Shown: positions 23,666 through 30,594 of the stretch, piece by piece | Layout of the letters: every line of letters begins with the position of its first letter | Position numbering within the stretch: the stretch's first letter is position 1 | Assembly (NCBI GenBank): GCA_016212965.1 | Contig: JACRDA010000082.1 | Span: forward strand, 1 to 35,166 | DNA from: Myxococcales bacterium | Lineage (GTDB): Bacteria > Myxococcota_A > Polyangia > Polyangiales > Polyangiaceae | Direction of reading: 5' to 3' | Length of the DNA stretch: 35,166 bases | Notes under the pieces: generated by a model | Databases searched by the model: none | What the model was told of the DNA's origin: nothing | The model's input: only the letters and a program-made list of their open reading frames with translations | Program-made: the position numbers and the translations under genes

Positions 23666-24853
23666 ATGGACGCCGCGGCATGGGTCGTCGCGGCGCTGGC
23701 GCTCTCGGCGCCGATCGCGCTGCACCTGTGGCTGATCTGGCGCTCGATCTACCTGCGCCTGCACGCCTGGTCGTGGCTCGGCACCGGGCTCGTGGGCGCA
23801 GCGCTCGCCTTGCCCGCGATCTTCGTCGAGCGCTGGCTCGAGCGCTGGACCGAGATCGACCCGGCCGCGGGCACCGGCGCGTCGGCGATCCAGCTCGTGT
23901 ACGCGTTCCTGGTCGCCGCCCCCTTCGAGGAGGCCCTCGTCGTGGGCGCCGTGGCTCCGTTCTGGCACCTGCGGCGCGTGCGGCTGCGGTCGGGGCTGTC
24001 GCAGCGGCTCGAGATCCTCGAGGGCACGGCGTTCGCGGCCTCGGCGGCGCTCGGCTTCACGGCCTCGAAGTGCGCCACGTACCTGTGGTTGCAGGGCTCC
24101 GGCTGGCTCTCGGTCGGGCGCATCGCCCTCGCACTGCCGACGCACGTGCTGCTCTCGTGCCTCTGGGGCTACGTGCTCGGGCGCAACGCGCGGCGCGGCA
24201 TCGGCGGTCGGCGCTTCAGCTTCGCCTGGCTCGGCGCCGTCGTGTTCTCGGCGGTGAGCGACCACCTGCTCTTCCAGCGCGGGCCGGGCGGCCTCTTCGC
24301 GCTCGGCCCGCTGCTCATGTGCATGCTGCTCGTCGCGCTCGTGCTGTGGCGCGACGTCCGCGGCGCGAGCGGCCAGACGAGCGGGCGGGCCATGAGCCTG
24401 CTCGCCTCGGCGCCCGCCCCGTCGCTCGCGGCGATCCGCGCCGCGTTCCGCAGGCAGGACCGCCCCGTCACGCTGCGCTGGATCTCGTTCGGCGCCCTCG
24501 TCACGACCGGGATGATCACCGCCGGCATCGCGCTCGCCGTCTTCGTCGGCAACAAGATCGGCCTCGACTTCAGCGCGGTCGACCGCCCCGACGCCGGCAG
24601 CGAGTCGGTCGGCCCCCTGGCGCTGCTCGTGGCGGGCGTGCTCGTCGCCTTCCCCTTCTCGGGCTACCTCCTGGCGCGCGCATCCGGCACCCACAGCGTG
24701 CTCGAGCCCGCGATGAGCTCGGCGCTCGCGATGGCGCTGGTCCTCGTCTTCATGGGCATGGTCGCACCGCTCTCGGTGGTGTTCGCGATCGCGTTCGCGC
24801 CCATCGCCTTCGGCCTGTCGTGCGCCGGCGCGTGGGTCGGCATCGGCAGCTGA
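23666..24853 (+). CDS. PrsW-like polytopic membrane protein
   Basis: This 395-residue membrane protein has about ten hydrophobic helices in two halves (1-~235 and ~265-395). The first half shows the pattern of PrsW/CPBP-type intramembrane proteases: P-F-E88-E89-A-L at the start of a helix, a later ALPTHVLLSCLWGYVLG with a conserved-type His, and FSAVSDHLLFQ with a further His. Such Glu/His sets form a membrane-embedded active site that cleaves anti-sigma factors or processes other membrane proteins. The Lys of the usual EExxK motif is absent, so activity is inferred, not shown. ATG 23666 follows the previous stop by one base. Confidence 0.65.
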   Translation: MDAAAWVVAALALSAPIALHLWLIWRSIYLRLHAWSWLGTGLVGAALALPAIFVERWLERWTEIDPAAGTGASAIQLVYAFLVAAPFEEALVVGAVAPFWHLRRVRLRSGLSQRLEILEGTAFAASAALGFTASKCATYLWLQGSGWLSVGRIALALPTHVLLSCLWGYVLGRNARRGIGGRRFSFAWLGAVVFSAVSDHLLFQRGPGGLFALGPLLMCMLLVALVLWRDVRGASGQTSGRAMSLLASAPAPSLAAIRAAFRRQDRPVTLRWISFGALVTTGMITAGIALAVFVGNKIGLDFSAVDRPDAGSESVGPLALLVAGVLVAFPFSGYLLARASGTHSVLEPAMSSALAMALVLVFMGMVAPLSVVFAIAFAPIAFGLSCAGAWVGIGS

Positions 24854-24860
24854 GTACGTG

Positions 24861-24967
24861 GCGGAGCCACCACTGAGCCCCAAGGCACGGAGAGCTGCAC
24901 GGAGCCAGCAGGGTTCGGAGGTCTCCTCCGTGTCACGCTCCGTGACTCCGTGCCTCCGTGGTTCCGC
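24861..24967. repeat. Long imperfect hairpin built from CACGGAG/CTCCGTG heptads
   Basis: Between two convergent stops (24853 and 25013) the DNA folds into one stem: 24861-24870 with 24958-24967 (9/10 pairs), 24884-24892 with 24946-24954 (9/9), 24898-24905 with 24937-24944 (8/8), and an apical CGGAGG/CCTCCG hairpin (24916-24930). CTCCGTG occurs at 24926, 24938, 24946 and 24954, the last three exactly 8 bases apart, and CACGGAG at 24886 and 24898. It looks like a dispersed REP-type element that may also act as a bidirectional terminator or mRNA 3'-end stabiliser. Confidence 0.65.
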
Positions 24968-25012
24968 TCGCTCCGCTTGCGCGGCCCGGCGCCCGTGCGA
25001 CCGGTGGCTCTC

Positions 25013-26113
25013 TCAGGCCGTCTTCGTCGTCGCCGACTCGGCCTCGGGCTCGAGCCCGAGCTCGTCGTCGAGCTCCTTCAGGAGCTTCTTGGCGCGCTTC
25101 GACAGCTTGGTCGGGACGGCCACCTGCACGACGACGCGCAGCGCCCCCGCCCCGCGCCCGTCGAGCCGCGGCACGCCCTTGCCGCGCACCGTGACGACGT
25201 CGCCCGGCTGCGTTCCCTGCGGCAGCTCGACCTCGAGCGTCGTGCCGTCGAGCATCTCGATGGGCGCCCTCGTGCCGAGCACCGCCTCCGGGAAGGAGAT
25301 GACGACGCGGGTCGCGAGATCGCTCTCGTGCCGCTCGAAGCGCTCGTGCGCCGCCACCTCGACGTCGACGTAGAGGTCGCCGGGTGGCGCGCCGTGGTCG
25401 CCGGGCAGCCCCTGCCCGGTGACCCGCAGCCGGTGCCCGTTGTCGATGCCCGCTGGGAAGTTCACGACGACCTTGCGCGGTCGCTCCTCCCAGCCCGCGC
25501 CATGGCAGGTCGGGCACGGGTCCGAGATGACCCGGCCCTCGCCGCGACAGGTGGGGCAAGTCTGCGAGAACATGATGAACCCGCGCGAGGTCGACACCTG
25601 ACCGCCCCCGCCGCAGGTGCCGCAGGTCGACGGCTGCGCCCCCTCGCGCGAGCCCGAGCCCTCGCACTCCGAGCAGCGCGCCGGGGCCTGGATCGTGATC
25701 TCCTTCTTGCAGCCGGCGACGGCCTCCTCGAGCGTGAGCTCGCGCCCGACGCGCATGTCCTGGCCGCGCCGTGCCGCGCGCCGCCCCCGCCCGCCGCCGC
25801 GCCCGAAGCCGCCGAAACCGCCGAAGAGCTCGGAGACAATGTCCTGGAAGTGCGAGAAGATGTCGCCGCCCATGTCGACCGAGCCGGCCACGCCCTCGTG
25901 GCCGAAGCGGTCGTAGCGGCCGCGCTTGTCCGCGTCGCTCAGGACCTGGTAGGCCTCGGTGGCCTCCTTGAAGCGCGCCGTCGCTTCCTCGCAGCCCTTG
26001 TTCCGGTCGGGGTGGTGCTGGAGCGCGAGCTTGCGGTACGCCTTGCGCACGTCGTCGGCCGAAGCGTCGCGGGCCACGCCCAAGACTTCGTAGTAGCAGC
26101 GTTTCTCACTCAT
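25013..26113 (-). CDS. dnaJ: Chaperone DnaJ (type I Hsp40)
   Basis: This is a 366-residue type I J-protein. The J domain (6-70) has HPD at 34-36, a Gly/Phe-rich segment with a Gly/Arg-rich part ([12 protein letters not shown]) follows, and four CxxCxGxG zinc repeats come next ([32 protein letters not shown]). Two C-terminal substrate domains follow ([40 protein letters not shown]). It stimulates DnaK ATPase and delivers unfolded clients. ATG 26113 ([12 protein letters not shown]) is the conventional start; an upstream ATG at 26164 adds poorly conserved residues. dnaK and grpE are not adjacent. It lies 93 bp downstream of the Ser/Thr kinase gene on the same strand. Confidence 0.95.
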   Translation of the reverse strand: MSEKRCYYEVLGVARDASADDVRKAYRKLALQHHPDRNKGCEEATARFKEATEAYQVLSDADKRGRYDRFGHEGVAGSVDMGGDIFSHFQDIVSELFGGFGGFGRGGGRGRRAARRGQDMRVGRELTLEEAVAGCKKEITIQAPARCSECEGSGSREGAQPSTCGTCGGGGQVSTSRGFIMFSQTCPTCRGEGRVISDPCPTCHGAGWEERPRKVVVNFPAGIDNGHRLRVTGQGLPGDHGAPPGDLYVDVEVAAHERFERHESDLATRVVISFPEAVLGTRAPIEMLDGTTLEVELPQGTQPGDVVTVRGKGVPRLDGRGAGALRVVVQVAVPTKLSKRAKKLLKELDDELGLEPEAESATTKTA

Positions 26114-26206
26114 CGGGCGGGGTCCCGCAGCCTCCGAAGGTAAGTCGCCGCACCTGGCTGTCAACCGCGTGGCGAGGACCGGCGCGGCGTCGCGGGCCGA
26201 GCTCGC

Positions 26207-27838
26207 TCACCCCGACTTCTCCGTCGACAGGGCGGCGAGCCGCCCGCCCGCCTGCGACACGGGGCTCGCCTCGGCGCCCGCCTGGGAGGGCGAGGGCGGG
26301 ACCGACCGGAGCCCGCCCGGGGGCCGGCGCTGGCTCATGTCGACCGTCAGGGTCCGGTGGCCCTTGACGGCGGGCTCGGGGCTCGGACTGCGCAGGCGCG
26401 GGTCGTCGTGCTCCCGCCACCAGAGCCGCGCCTGCGCCTCGTCCCAGTGCGCGCTGCAGGCGCAGGCGCGCAGACGCGCCTTGAACGCGTGGGCGGTCTG
26501 GGGCCGATCCGCGCGGGACTTCGCCAGGCAGTCGAGGATGAGCTCCTCGAGGTCCGCGGGCACCTCGGCGTCGGTGCGCTGGGAGGGGGGCGTCGGGGTC
26601 GTGTTGAGGTGGTGGTTCGAGACCGCGATGAAGGTGCTGCCCTGGAACACGTGCTGGCCGGTGACGAGGTAGTAGCCGAGCGCGCCGAGCGAGTAGATGT
26701 CGGCCTGCTCGCCCACCTCGCCGGGCGACTGGATCGACTCGGGCGACATGAAGAGCGGCGTGCCCATGATCTCGTCGATGCCGGTGAGGGTCTGGTGCGG
26801 GCGGGTCGCCATCTCCTTGACGAGGCCGAAGTCGAGGACCTTGGCGACGTCCGCCACGCCGCCGCGCTCGCACAGCATGACGTTGGCGGGCTTGATGTCG
26901 CGGTGGATGAGGCCGACGCCGTGCGCCTCGGCGAGCGCGCCGGCCACCTGCAAGAGGATGTGCGCGGCGCGGGCGGCGGGCAGCGGCCCGGTGAGCTCCA
27001 CGACCCGCTGGAGCGTGGGCCCCTCGATGAGCTCCATCGCGTAGTAGAAGATGCCCTGCGGCGTGCGGCCGTAGTCGAAGACGGTCACCGTGTTCGGGTG
27101 CGTGAGCCGCGCCGTGAGCTGGACCTCGAGCTCGAAGCGCCCGAGGATGCGCTTGCTGGTCTTGTCCGGCAGGAGCAGCTTCACGGCCGTGGGACGGCGC
27201 AGCATCGCGTGGCTCGCGCGGTACACGACCCCCATGCCGCCCTCGCCGATCTTCTCCTCGAGGGTGTACTGGCCGAGCTGGCTCGTCCGGATGAGCCGCG
27301 CGAGCACGATGATGCCGCAGATGCCGAGCAGCATGGCGAGCCCAGTCACGAGCACCACGTTCAGGACCGAGGCCCAGGTGGTCGCCTCGACCCAGCGCGT
27401 CGACACGCCGAGGTGCACGGTGCCGAGCACGCCGTTCGCGACCGGGGTCGGCAGGTCGCGCACCGCCCCGTCCTCGACCAGCAGCGTGGTCGGCGTGGTG
27501 CGCCGCGCCACCTTCAGGAGATCCGCCGGGAAGCCGTCGGCGGAGAAGGAGTGGTCGGTCACGTCGCCGTCGGGGGAGGTGACGAACACGTAGGCCACGT
27601 CCGGGTTGCCGCTCCTGGCGTTCCGGAGCTGCCGCCCGACGGCCAGCCGGTCGCGGTACGCGAGCGGCTCGCTCAGCTGCACGGCGAGCGTGCTCGACAG
27701 GGTCTCGCCGGCGCGGTCCGCGGACGCCGCCAGCGCCCGCGAGAGCGTGCGGTTGAGCAGGCCCGTCGAGATCGCGGCACCGACCACCATCAGCACGCAG
27801 AAGCTGAGGATGATGCGGGTGTGGGTGTTCTTGAGCAT
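26207..27838 (-). CDS. Receptor Ser/Thr kinase with N-terminal extracytoplasmic sensor
   Basis: This is a 543-residue protein. TM1 is at ~8-28, an extracytoplasmic sensor spans ~29-156 (GNPDVAYVFV, DHSFSADGFPADLL, RRTTPTTLLVEDG), TM2 is at ~158-182, and a complete Hanks-type kinase domain covers ~190-455. Visible are the glycine loop G198-E-G-G-M-G203, catalytic K220 (TAVK), H312-R-D314-I-K-P-A-N, D336-F-G338, and GTPLFMSPES. There is no HAMP linker: TM2 runs almost directly into the kinase. The C-terminus is Pro/Ser-rich. The order is the reverse of PknB-type receptors, where the kinase is N-terminal. The sensor half is ~60% identical by eye to the histidine kinase at 30595. Its ATG overlaps the stop of the PhnD-like gene by one base. 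Confidence 0.93.
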   Translation of the reverse strand: MLKNTHTRIILSFCVLMVVGAAISTGLLNRTLSRALAASADRAGETLSSTLAVQLSEPLAYRDRLAVGRQLRNARSGNPDVAYVFVTSPDGDVTDHSFSADGFPADLLKVARRTTPTTLLVEDGAVRDLPTPVANGVLGTVHLGVSTRWVEATTWASVLNVVLVTGLAMLLGICGIIVLARLIRTSQLGQYTLEEKIGEGGMGVVYRASHAMLRRPTAVKLLLPDKTSKRILGRFELEVQLTARLTHPNTVTVFDYGRTPQGIFYYAMELIEGPTLQRVVELTGPLPAARAAHILLQVAGALAEAHGVGLIHRDIKPANVMLCERGGVADVAKVLDFGLVKEMATRPHQTLTGIDEIMGTPLFMSPESIQSPGEVGEQADIYSLGALGYYLVTGQHVFQGSTFIAVSNHHLNTTPTPPSQRTDAEVPADLEELILDCLAKSRADRPQTAHAFKARLRACACSAHWDEAQARLWWREHDDPRLRSPSPEPAVKGHRTLTVDMSQRRPPGGLRSVPPSPSQAGAEASPVSQAGGRLAALSTEKSG

Positions 27839-28827
27839 CAGGGGCGGGCGGCGTCGGCCGAGGGCGCGGGGAGCACGCCGAGCTCACGCCAGCTCTGCGC
27901 GATCGGGTCATATGCTGCATCCGGGAGCTTGACGAAGCCACTGATTCCGAGGTCCTTCAGCACCTCCTTGCCCGCGGCGTCGGACGGCATGCCGGCGAGC
28001 ACGCGCGCGAGATCCTCGGCGAGCTCCCGCGACGCGTGCGGCGACACGACGACCGGGTTGCTCGGGAACTCCCTGGAACTGTCGATGATCGCGAGCTTGT
28101 CCTGGATGGCCGGGCTCTCGCGCACGAGATCGTCCCAGATCAGGCTGTCGACGGAGCCCGCGTCCGCGATGCCGTCGCGCACCGCCTGGATCGTGTTGTC
28201 GTGGCTGTAGGTGAAGAGCGTCCGCGCGAAGAACGCCGCCGGCGTCGTGCCGAGCGCGTGGAGCGCCGCGGCCACGTGGCGGTAGCCGCCGTTCGAGAGC
28301 GGGTCGGAGAACGCGAAGACCGTGCCGCGCAGGTCCTCGAGCCTCGTGCGGCCGGAGTCCTTGCGCGTGATGACGAGCGCGCGGTAGGTCGCGCTGTCGT
28401 CCACGGTCGGCGTGACGAGCGCCCGCAGCCCGAACTGCGCGCGCCCGACGGTGTACGCGCCGGCGCACACGAGGCCCGCCTCCGCGCTGCCGGTGCGCAG
28501 CAGATCGTTCAGCTCGGCGTACGTCTTGCGGCGCACGATCTCGACCCGCCGCTTCAGCCGACCCATGAGGTAGCTCGCGAAGCGCGAGGCCGGCAGCGTG
28601 CTGCGCTCGGGCGACAGCACGCTCGCGAACACGAACCGGAGCGGCGCCTCCTCGAGGCCGACCTCGGCACCGGCCACCACCTTCGGCCCGCTCGTCAGGC
28701 GCACGACGAGCTCCGGGTCGTCGGTCACGGCGCAGGACGCCGTCAAGAGCGCCCACCACACGAGCCACACGCGGTGCAGCCGGCTGCGAGGAGCCACTGC
28801 ACCGCTGCGACGCTTGCTCGGTCCCAT
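27838..28827 (-). CDS. PhnD-like periplasmic binding lipoprotein (Ser/Thr-kinase branch)
   Basis: This is a 329-residue lipoprotein (signal ...WWALLTASC, Cys32) of the PhnD/phosphonate-binding type II periplasmic fold. Typical phrases are LRFVFASVLSPERS, EIVRRKTYAELNDLLRTGSAEAGL, the hinge segment FAFSDPLSNGGYRHV, and the ligand-face SHDNTIQAVRDGIADAGSVDS. The last part, DLGISGFVKLPDAAYD, is strongly conserved with the paralogue at 29620. It has no ABC permease or ATPase beside it. It overlaps the receptor kinase by one base (TGATG), so it probably presents a ligand to that receptor rather than feeding a transporter. Ligand unknown; phosphate-like anions are only a family guess. Confidence 0.9.
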   Translation of the reverse strand: MGPSKRRSGAVAPRSRLHRVWLVWWALLTASCAVTDDPELVVRLTSGPKVVAGAEVGLEEAPLRFVFASVLSPERSTLPASRFASYLMGRLKRRVEIVRRKTYAELNDLLRTGSAEAGLVCAGAYTVGRAQFGLRALVTPTVDDSATYRALVITRKDSGRTRLEDLRGTVFAFSDPLSNGGYRHVAAALHALGTTPAAFFARTLFTYSHDNTIQAVRDGIADAGSVDSLIWDDLVRESPAIQDKLAIIDSSREFPSNPVVVSPHASRELAEDLARVLAGMPSDAAGKEVLKDLGISGFVKLPDAAYDPIAQSWRELGVLPAPSADAARP

Positions 28828-28876
28828 GCCTACCCCCTCGCTCTGCGCCGCTTGCGACGCGCTCCCTGCTCGGCCG

Positions 28877-29215
28877 CTAATCCCTCTGCGGGGCGGGGTG
28901 GCCCTTGACCACCGCCGCGACGACGACGCCCACCGCGCCCGCGAGCGAGCCGACGACGGCCCCGAAGAGCGCGCCCATCGGATCCCACACGAGGCCGCCG
29001 ACCGTCACGCCGGCGACCGTCGAGGCCGAGCACCAGTAGAACAGGGCCCGCGCGAGAGCGGTCTCCTCGGCGACGGTGGCCGGTGCGGTACGGGCGTCGA
29101 CCGCGTCGGCGGGGACGGACGGGCTCGTGCGGACGCGCACGCGGACCGCGCTGTTGGCCACCTCGGCGGTTTCGCTCTGGACGATCGGACTGTGTTTCAG
29201 CTGCTGAGCCTTCAT
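28877..29215 (-). CDS. Small two-TM protein at head of Ser/Thr-kinase operon
   Basis: ATG 29215 is chosen because a strong GGAGGGG ribosome site precedes it; the upstream in-frame ATG at 29311 lacks one. The 112-residue product has a polar N-terminal ~55 residues (KHSPIVQSETAEVANSAVRV), then two Gly/Ala/Val-rich TM segments (from ~57, ALFYWCSASTVAGVTVGGLV, and ALFGAVVGSLAGAVGVVVAA) and a short basic tail. It ends 49 bp before the PhnD-like gene and is transcribed in the same direction. It may belong to the receptor module. I do not recognise a family. Confidence 0.62.
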   Translation of the reverse strand: MKAQQLKHSPIVQSETAEVANSAVRVRVRTSPSVPADAVDARTAPATVAEETALARALFYWCSASTVAGVTVGGLVWDPMGALFGAVVGSLAGAVGVVVAAVVKGHPAPQRD

Positions 29216-29470
29216 GATGGACCCCTCCAAGTTCGACCGAGCGCCGCTCGAGCCGCGGCGGCCGTGCCCTGCCCCACCGGGGATGGTGGAGCCTACTGCC
29301 CCTATCAGCAAGGGCTGCGCCAGCCTCGGCGGGGGCTGCGCGAGCGCCGTCGCGCCACCGGAAACCGAGGCGGCAACGGCACTTGCGCCGGCCGGTGACG
29401 GGGCCCCGTCGCGCGTGGCTGCCGAGATCTCGTCAGGGGACGACGCCAGGTGGCCAGAGCTCGTCAGGAC

Positions 29471-29491
29471 GGCCGACTCGGGAAGTCGGCC
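29471..29491. promoter_or_regulatory. Candidate operator dyad in divergent promoter region
   Basis: GGCCGACT (29471-29478) and AGTCGGCC (29484-29491) form a perfect 8-bp inverted repeat around CGGGA, about midway between the divergent starts. Its length and position fit a dimeric regulator site. NtrC-type activators bind such dyads, but no match to a known consensus is claimed. Confidence 0.35.
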
Positions 29492-29560
29492 CGCGCGGCG
29501 CGCCTCGACTATCGTCCCGTCCGATCGCCTCGAGCCCGGTGCATCCGCTCGCGCGGCGGT

Positions 29561-29566
29561 TATATT
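29561..29566 (+). promoter_or_regulatory. Candidate -10 element of the histidine-kinase operon
   Basis: TATATT is a 5/6 match to TATAAT, an unusual AT patch in this DNA, about 54 bases before the ATG at 29620. No good -35 hexamer is visible at the expected distance. Confidence 0.3.
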
Positions 29567-29619
29567 GGGTCGCGGATCGCCGCCGGCGTGCCGAGGGGGT
29601 CGGAGTTGATGACGTGACG

Positions 29620-30585
29620 ATGGCCAACATGCGGATCCGGGCGCTCGCCCTGCTCCGGTTGTGCGGTTTCGCGGCGTTCGTCGCGTGCGCGGCCCTCACG
29701 TCCTCCTGCAGCTCCGACGAGGACACGATCGTGGTCAGGCTCCAGAGCGGGCCCCTGGCCACCGTGGCGCCCGACACCCACGTCGACGACCCGCCGCTGC
29801 GTTTCGTGCTCGCGGGGGGGCTCGCCGCGGAGCGCAGCGCCCTGCCGTACGCCCGCTTCGCCAACGCCCTGACCGGCGCGCTGCGCCGGCACGTCGAGAT
29901 CGTGCGACGCCGGACCTACGCCGAGCTCAACGAGCTCTTGCGCACGGGCCGTGCCGAGGCGGGGATCCTGTGCCCGGGCGCGTTCGCCGTCGGCCGCGAG
30001 GAGTTCGGCCTGCGCGCCCTGCTGACGGCGACGGTGGACGACAGGGCGACCCACCAGGCGCTCGTCGTCGTGCGGCGCGACTCGGGGCGCAAGAGCCTCG
30101 AGGAGCTGCACGGGGCCGTCTTTGCGTTCTCGGACCCGCTGTCGGCGAGCGGCTACCAGTACGTGGCCACGACGCTGCTCGGCCGCGGGACGAGCGCCGC
30201 GGCCTTCTTCAAGCGCACCATCTTCACCTACAGCCACGACAACACCATCCAGGCGGTGCGCGACGGGATCGCGGACGGCGGCTCGGTGCACAGCCTCGTC
30301 TGGGCCAGCATGCTGAGCGAGACGCCCAGCCTCGGCGAGGCGCTCGCGGTCGTCGAGAGCTCGCCCGACTTGCCGAGCAACCCGGTGGTCGTGTCACCGC
30401 AGGCCCCCGCGAGCCTCGCCGAGCAGCTGTCGCACGCCCTGCTCGACATGCCGTCGAGCAGCGCCGGTCGCGCAGTGCTAATGGACCTCGGCATCTCCGG
30501 TTTCGTCAAGCTGCCCGATGCCGCCTATGACTCGGTCGTACGAAGCTGGCGCGAGCTCGGAGTGATCCCCGCTCCGCCCCCGTGA
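29620..30585 (+). CDS. PhnD-like periplasmic binding lipoprotein (histidine-kinase branch)
   Basis: This 321-residue paralogue of the protein at 27838 has the same order of motifs: signal with LTSSC (Cys30), LRFVLAGGLAAERSALPYAR, EIVRRRTYAELNELLRTGRA, FAFSDPLSASGY, SHDNTIQAVRDGIADGGSV, and DLGISGFVKLPDAAYD. ATG 29620 is chosen; ATG 29629 or GTG 29614 (nearer the GGAG at 29602) are alternatives. The receptor histidine kinase starts 9 bases after its stop, and no ABC transporter genes accompany it. It is therefore probably the ligand-binding partner of that kinase, as LuxP is for LuxQ or TorT for TorS. Confidence 0.9.
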   Translation: MANMRIRALALLRLCGFAAFVACAALTSSCSSDEDTIVVRLQSGPLATVAPDTHVDDPPLRFVLAGGLAAERSALPYARFANALTGALRRHVEIVRRRTYAELNELLRTGRAEAGILCPGAFAVGREEFGLRALLTATVDDRATHQALVVVRRDSGRKSLEELHGAVFAFSDPLSASGYQYVATTLLGRGTSAAAFFKRTIFTYSHDNTIQAVRDGIADGGSVHSLVWASMLSETPSLGEALAVVESSPDLPSNPVVVSPQAPASLAEQLSHALLDMPSSSAGRAVLMDLGISGFVKLPDAAYDSVVRSWRELGVIPAPPP

Positions 30586-30594
30586 CCAGCCCGG

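Larger units (their letters stand above)
29216..29619. other. 404-bp divergent regulatory region between the two signalling modules
   Basis: No convincing gene. It separates the starts of the two paralogous modules and must contain both promoters. It holds a perfect dyad at 29471-29491 and a -10-like TATATT at 29561-29566 for the rightward operon. An open frame at 29214-29609 (plus) is Pro/Ala-rich without ribosome site or domain and is not called. Confidence 0.5.

Noticed and set aside
27838..28827. Phosphonate ABC transporter component
   Set aside because: Fold is PhnD-like, but no permease or ATPase is present and the gene overlaps a receptor kinase, so a sensory role is more likely.
29214..29609. 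131-codon plus-strand frame in the divergent region
   Set aside because: No ribosome site, no domain, Ala/Pro-rich; it overlaps the region that must hold two promoters.
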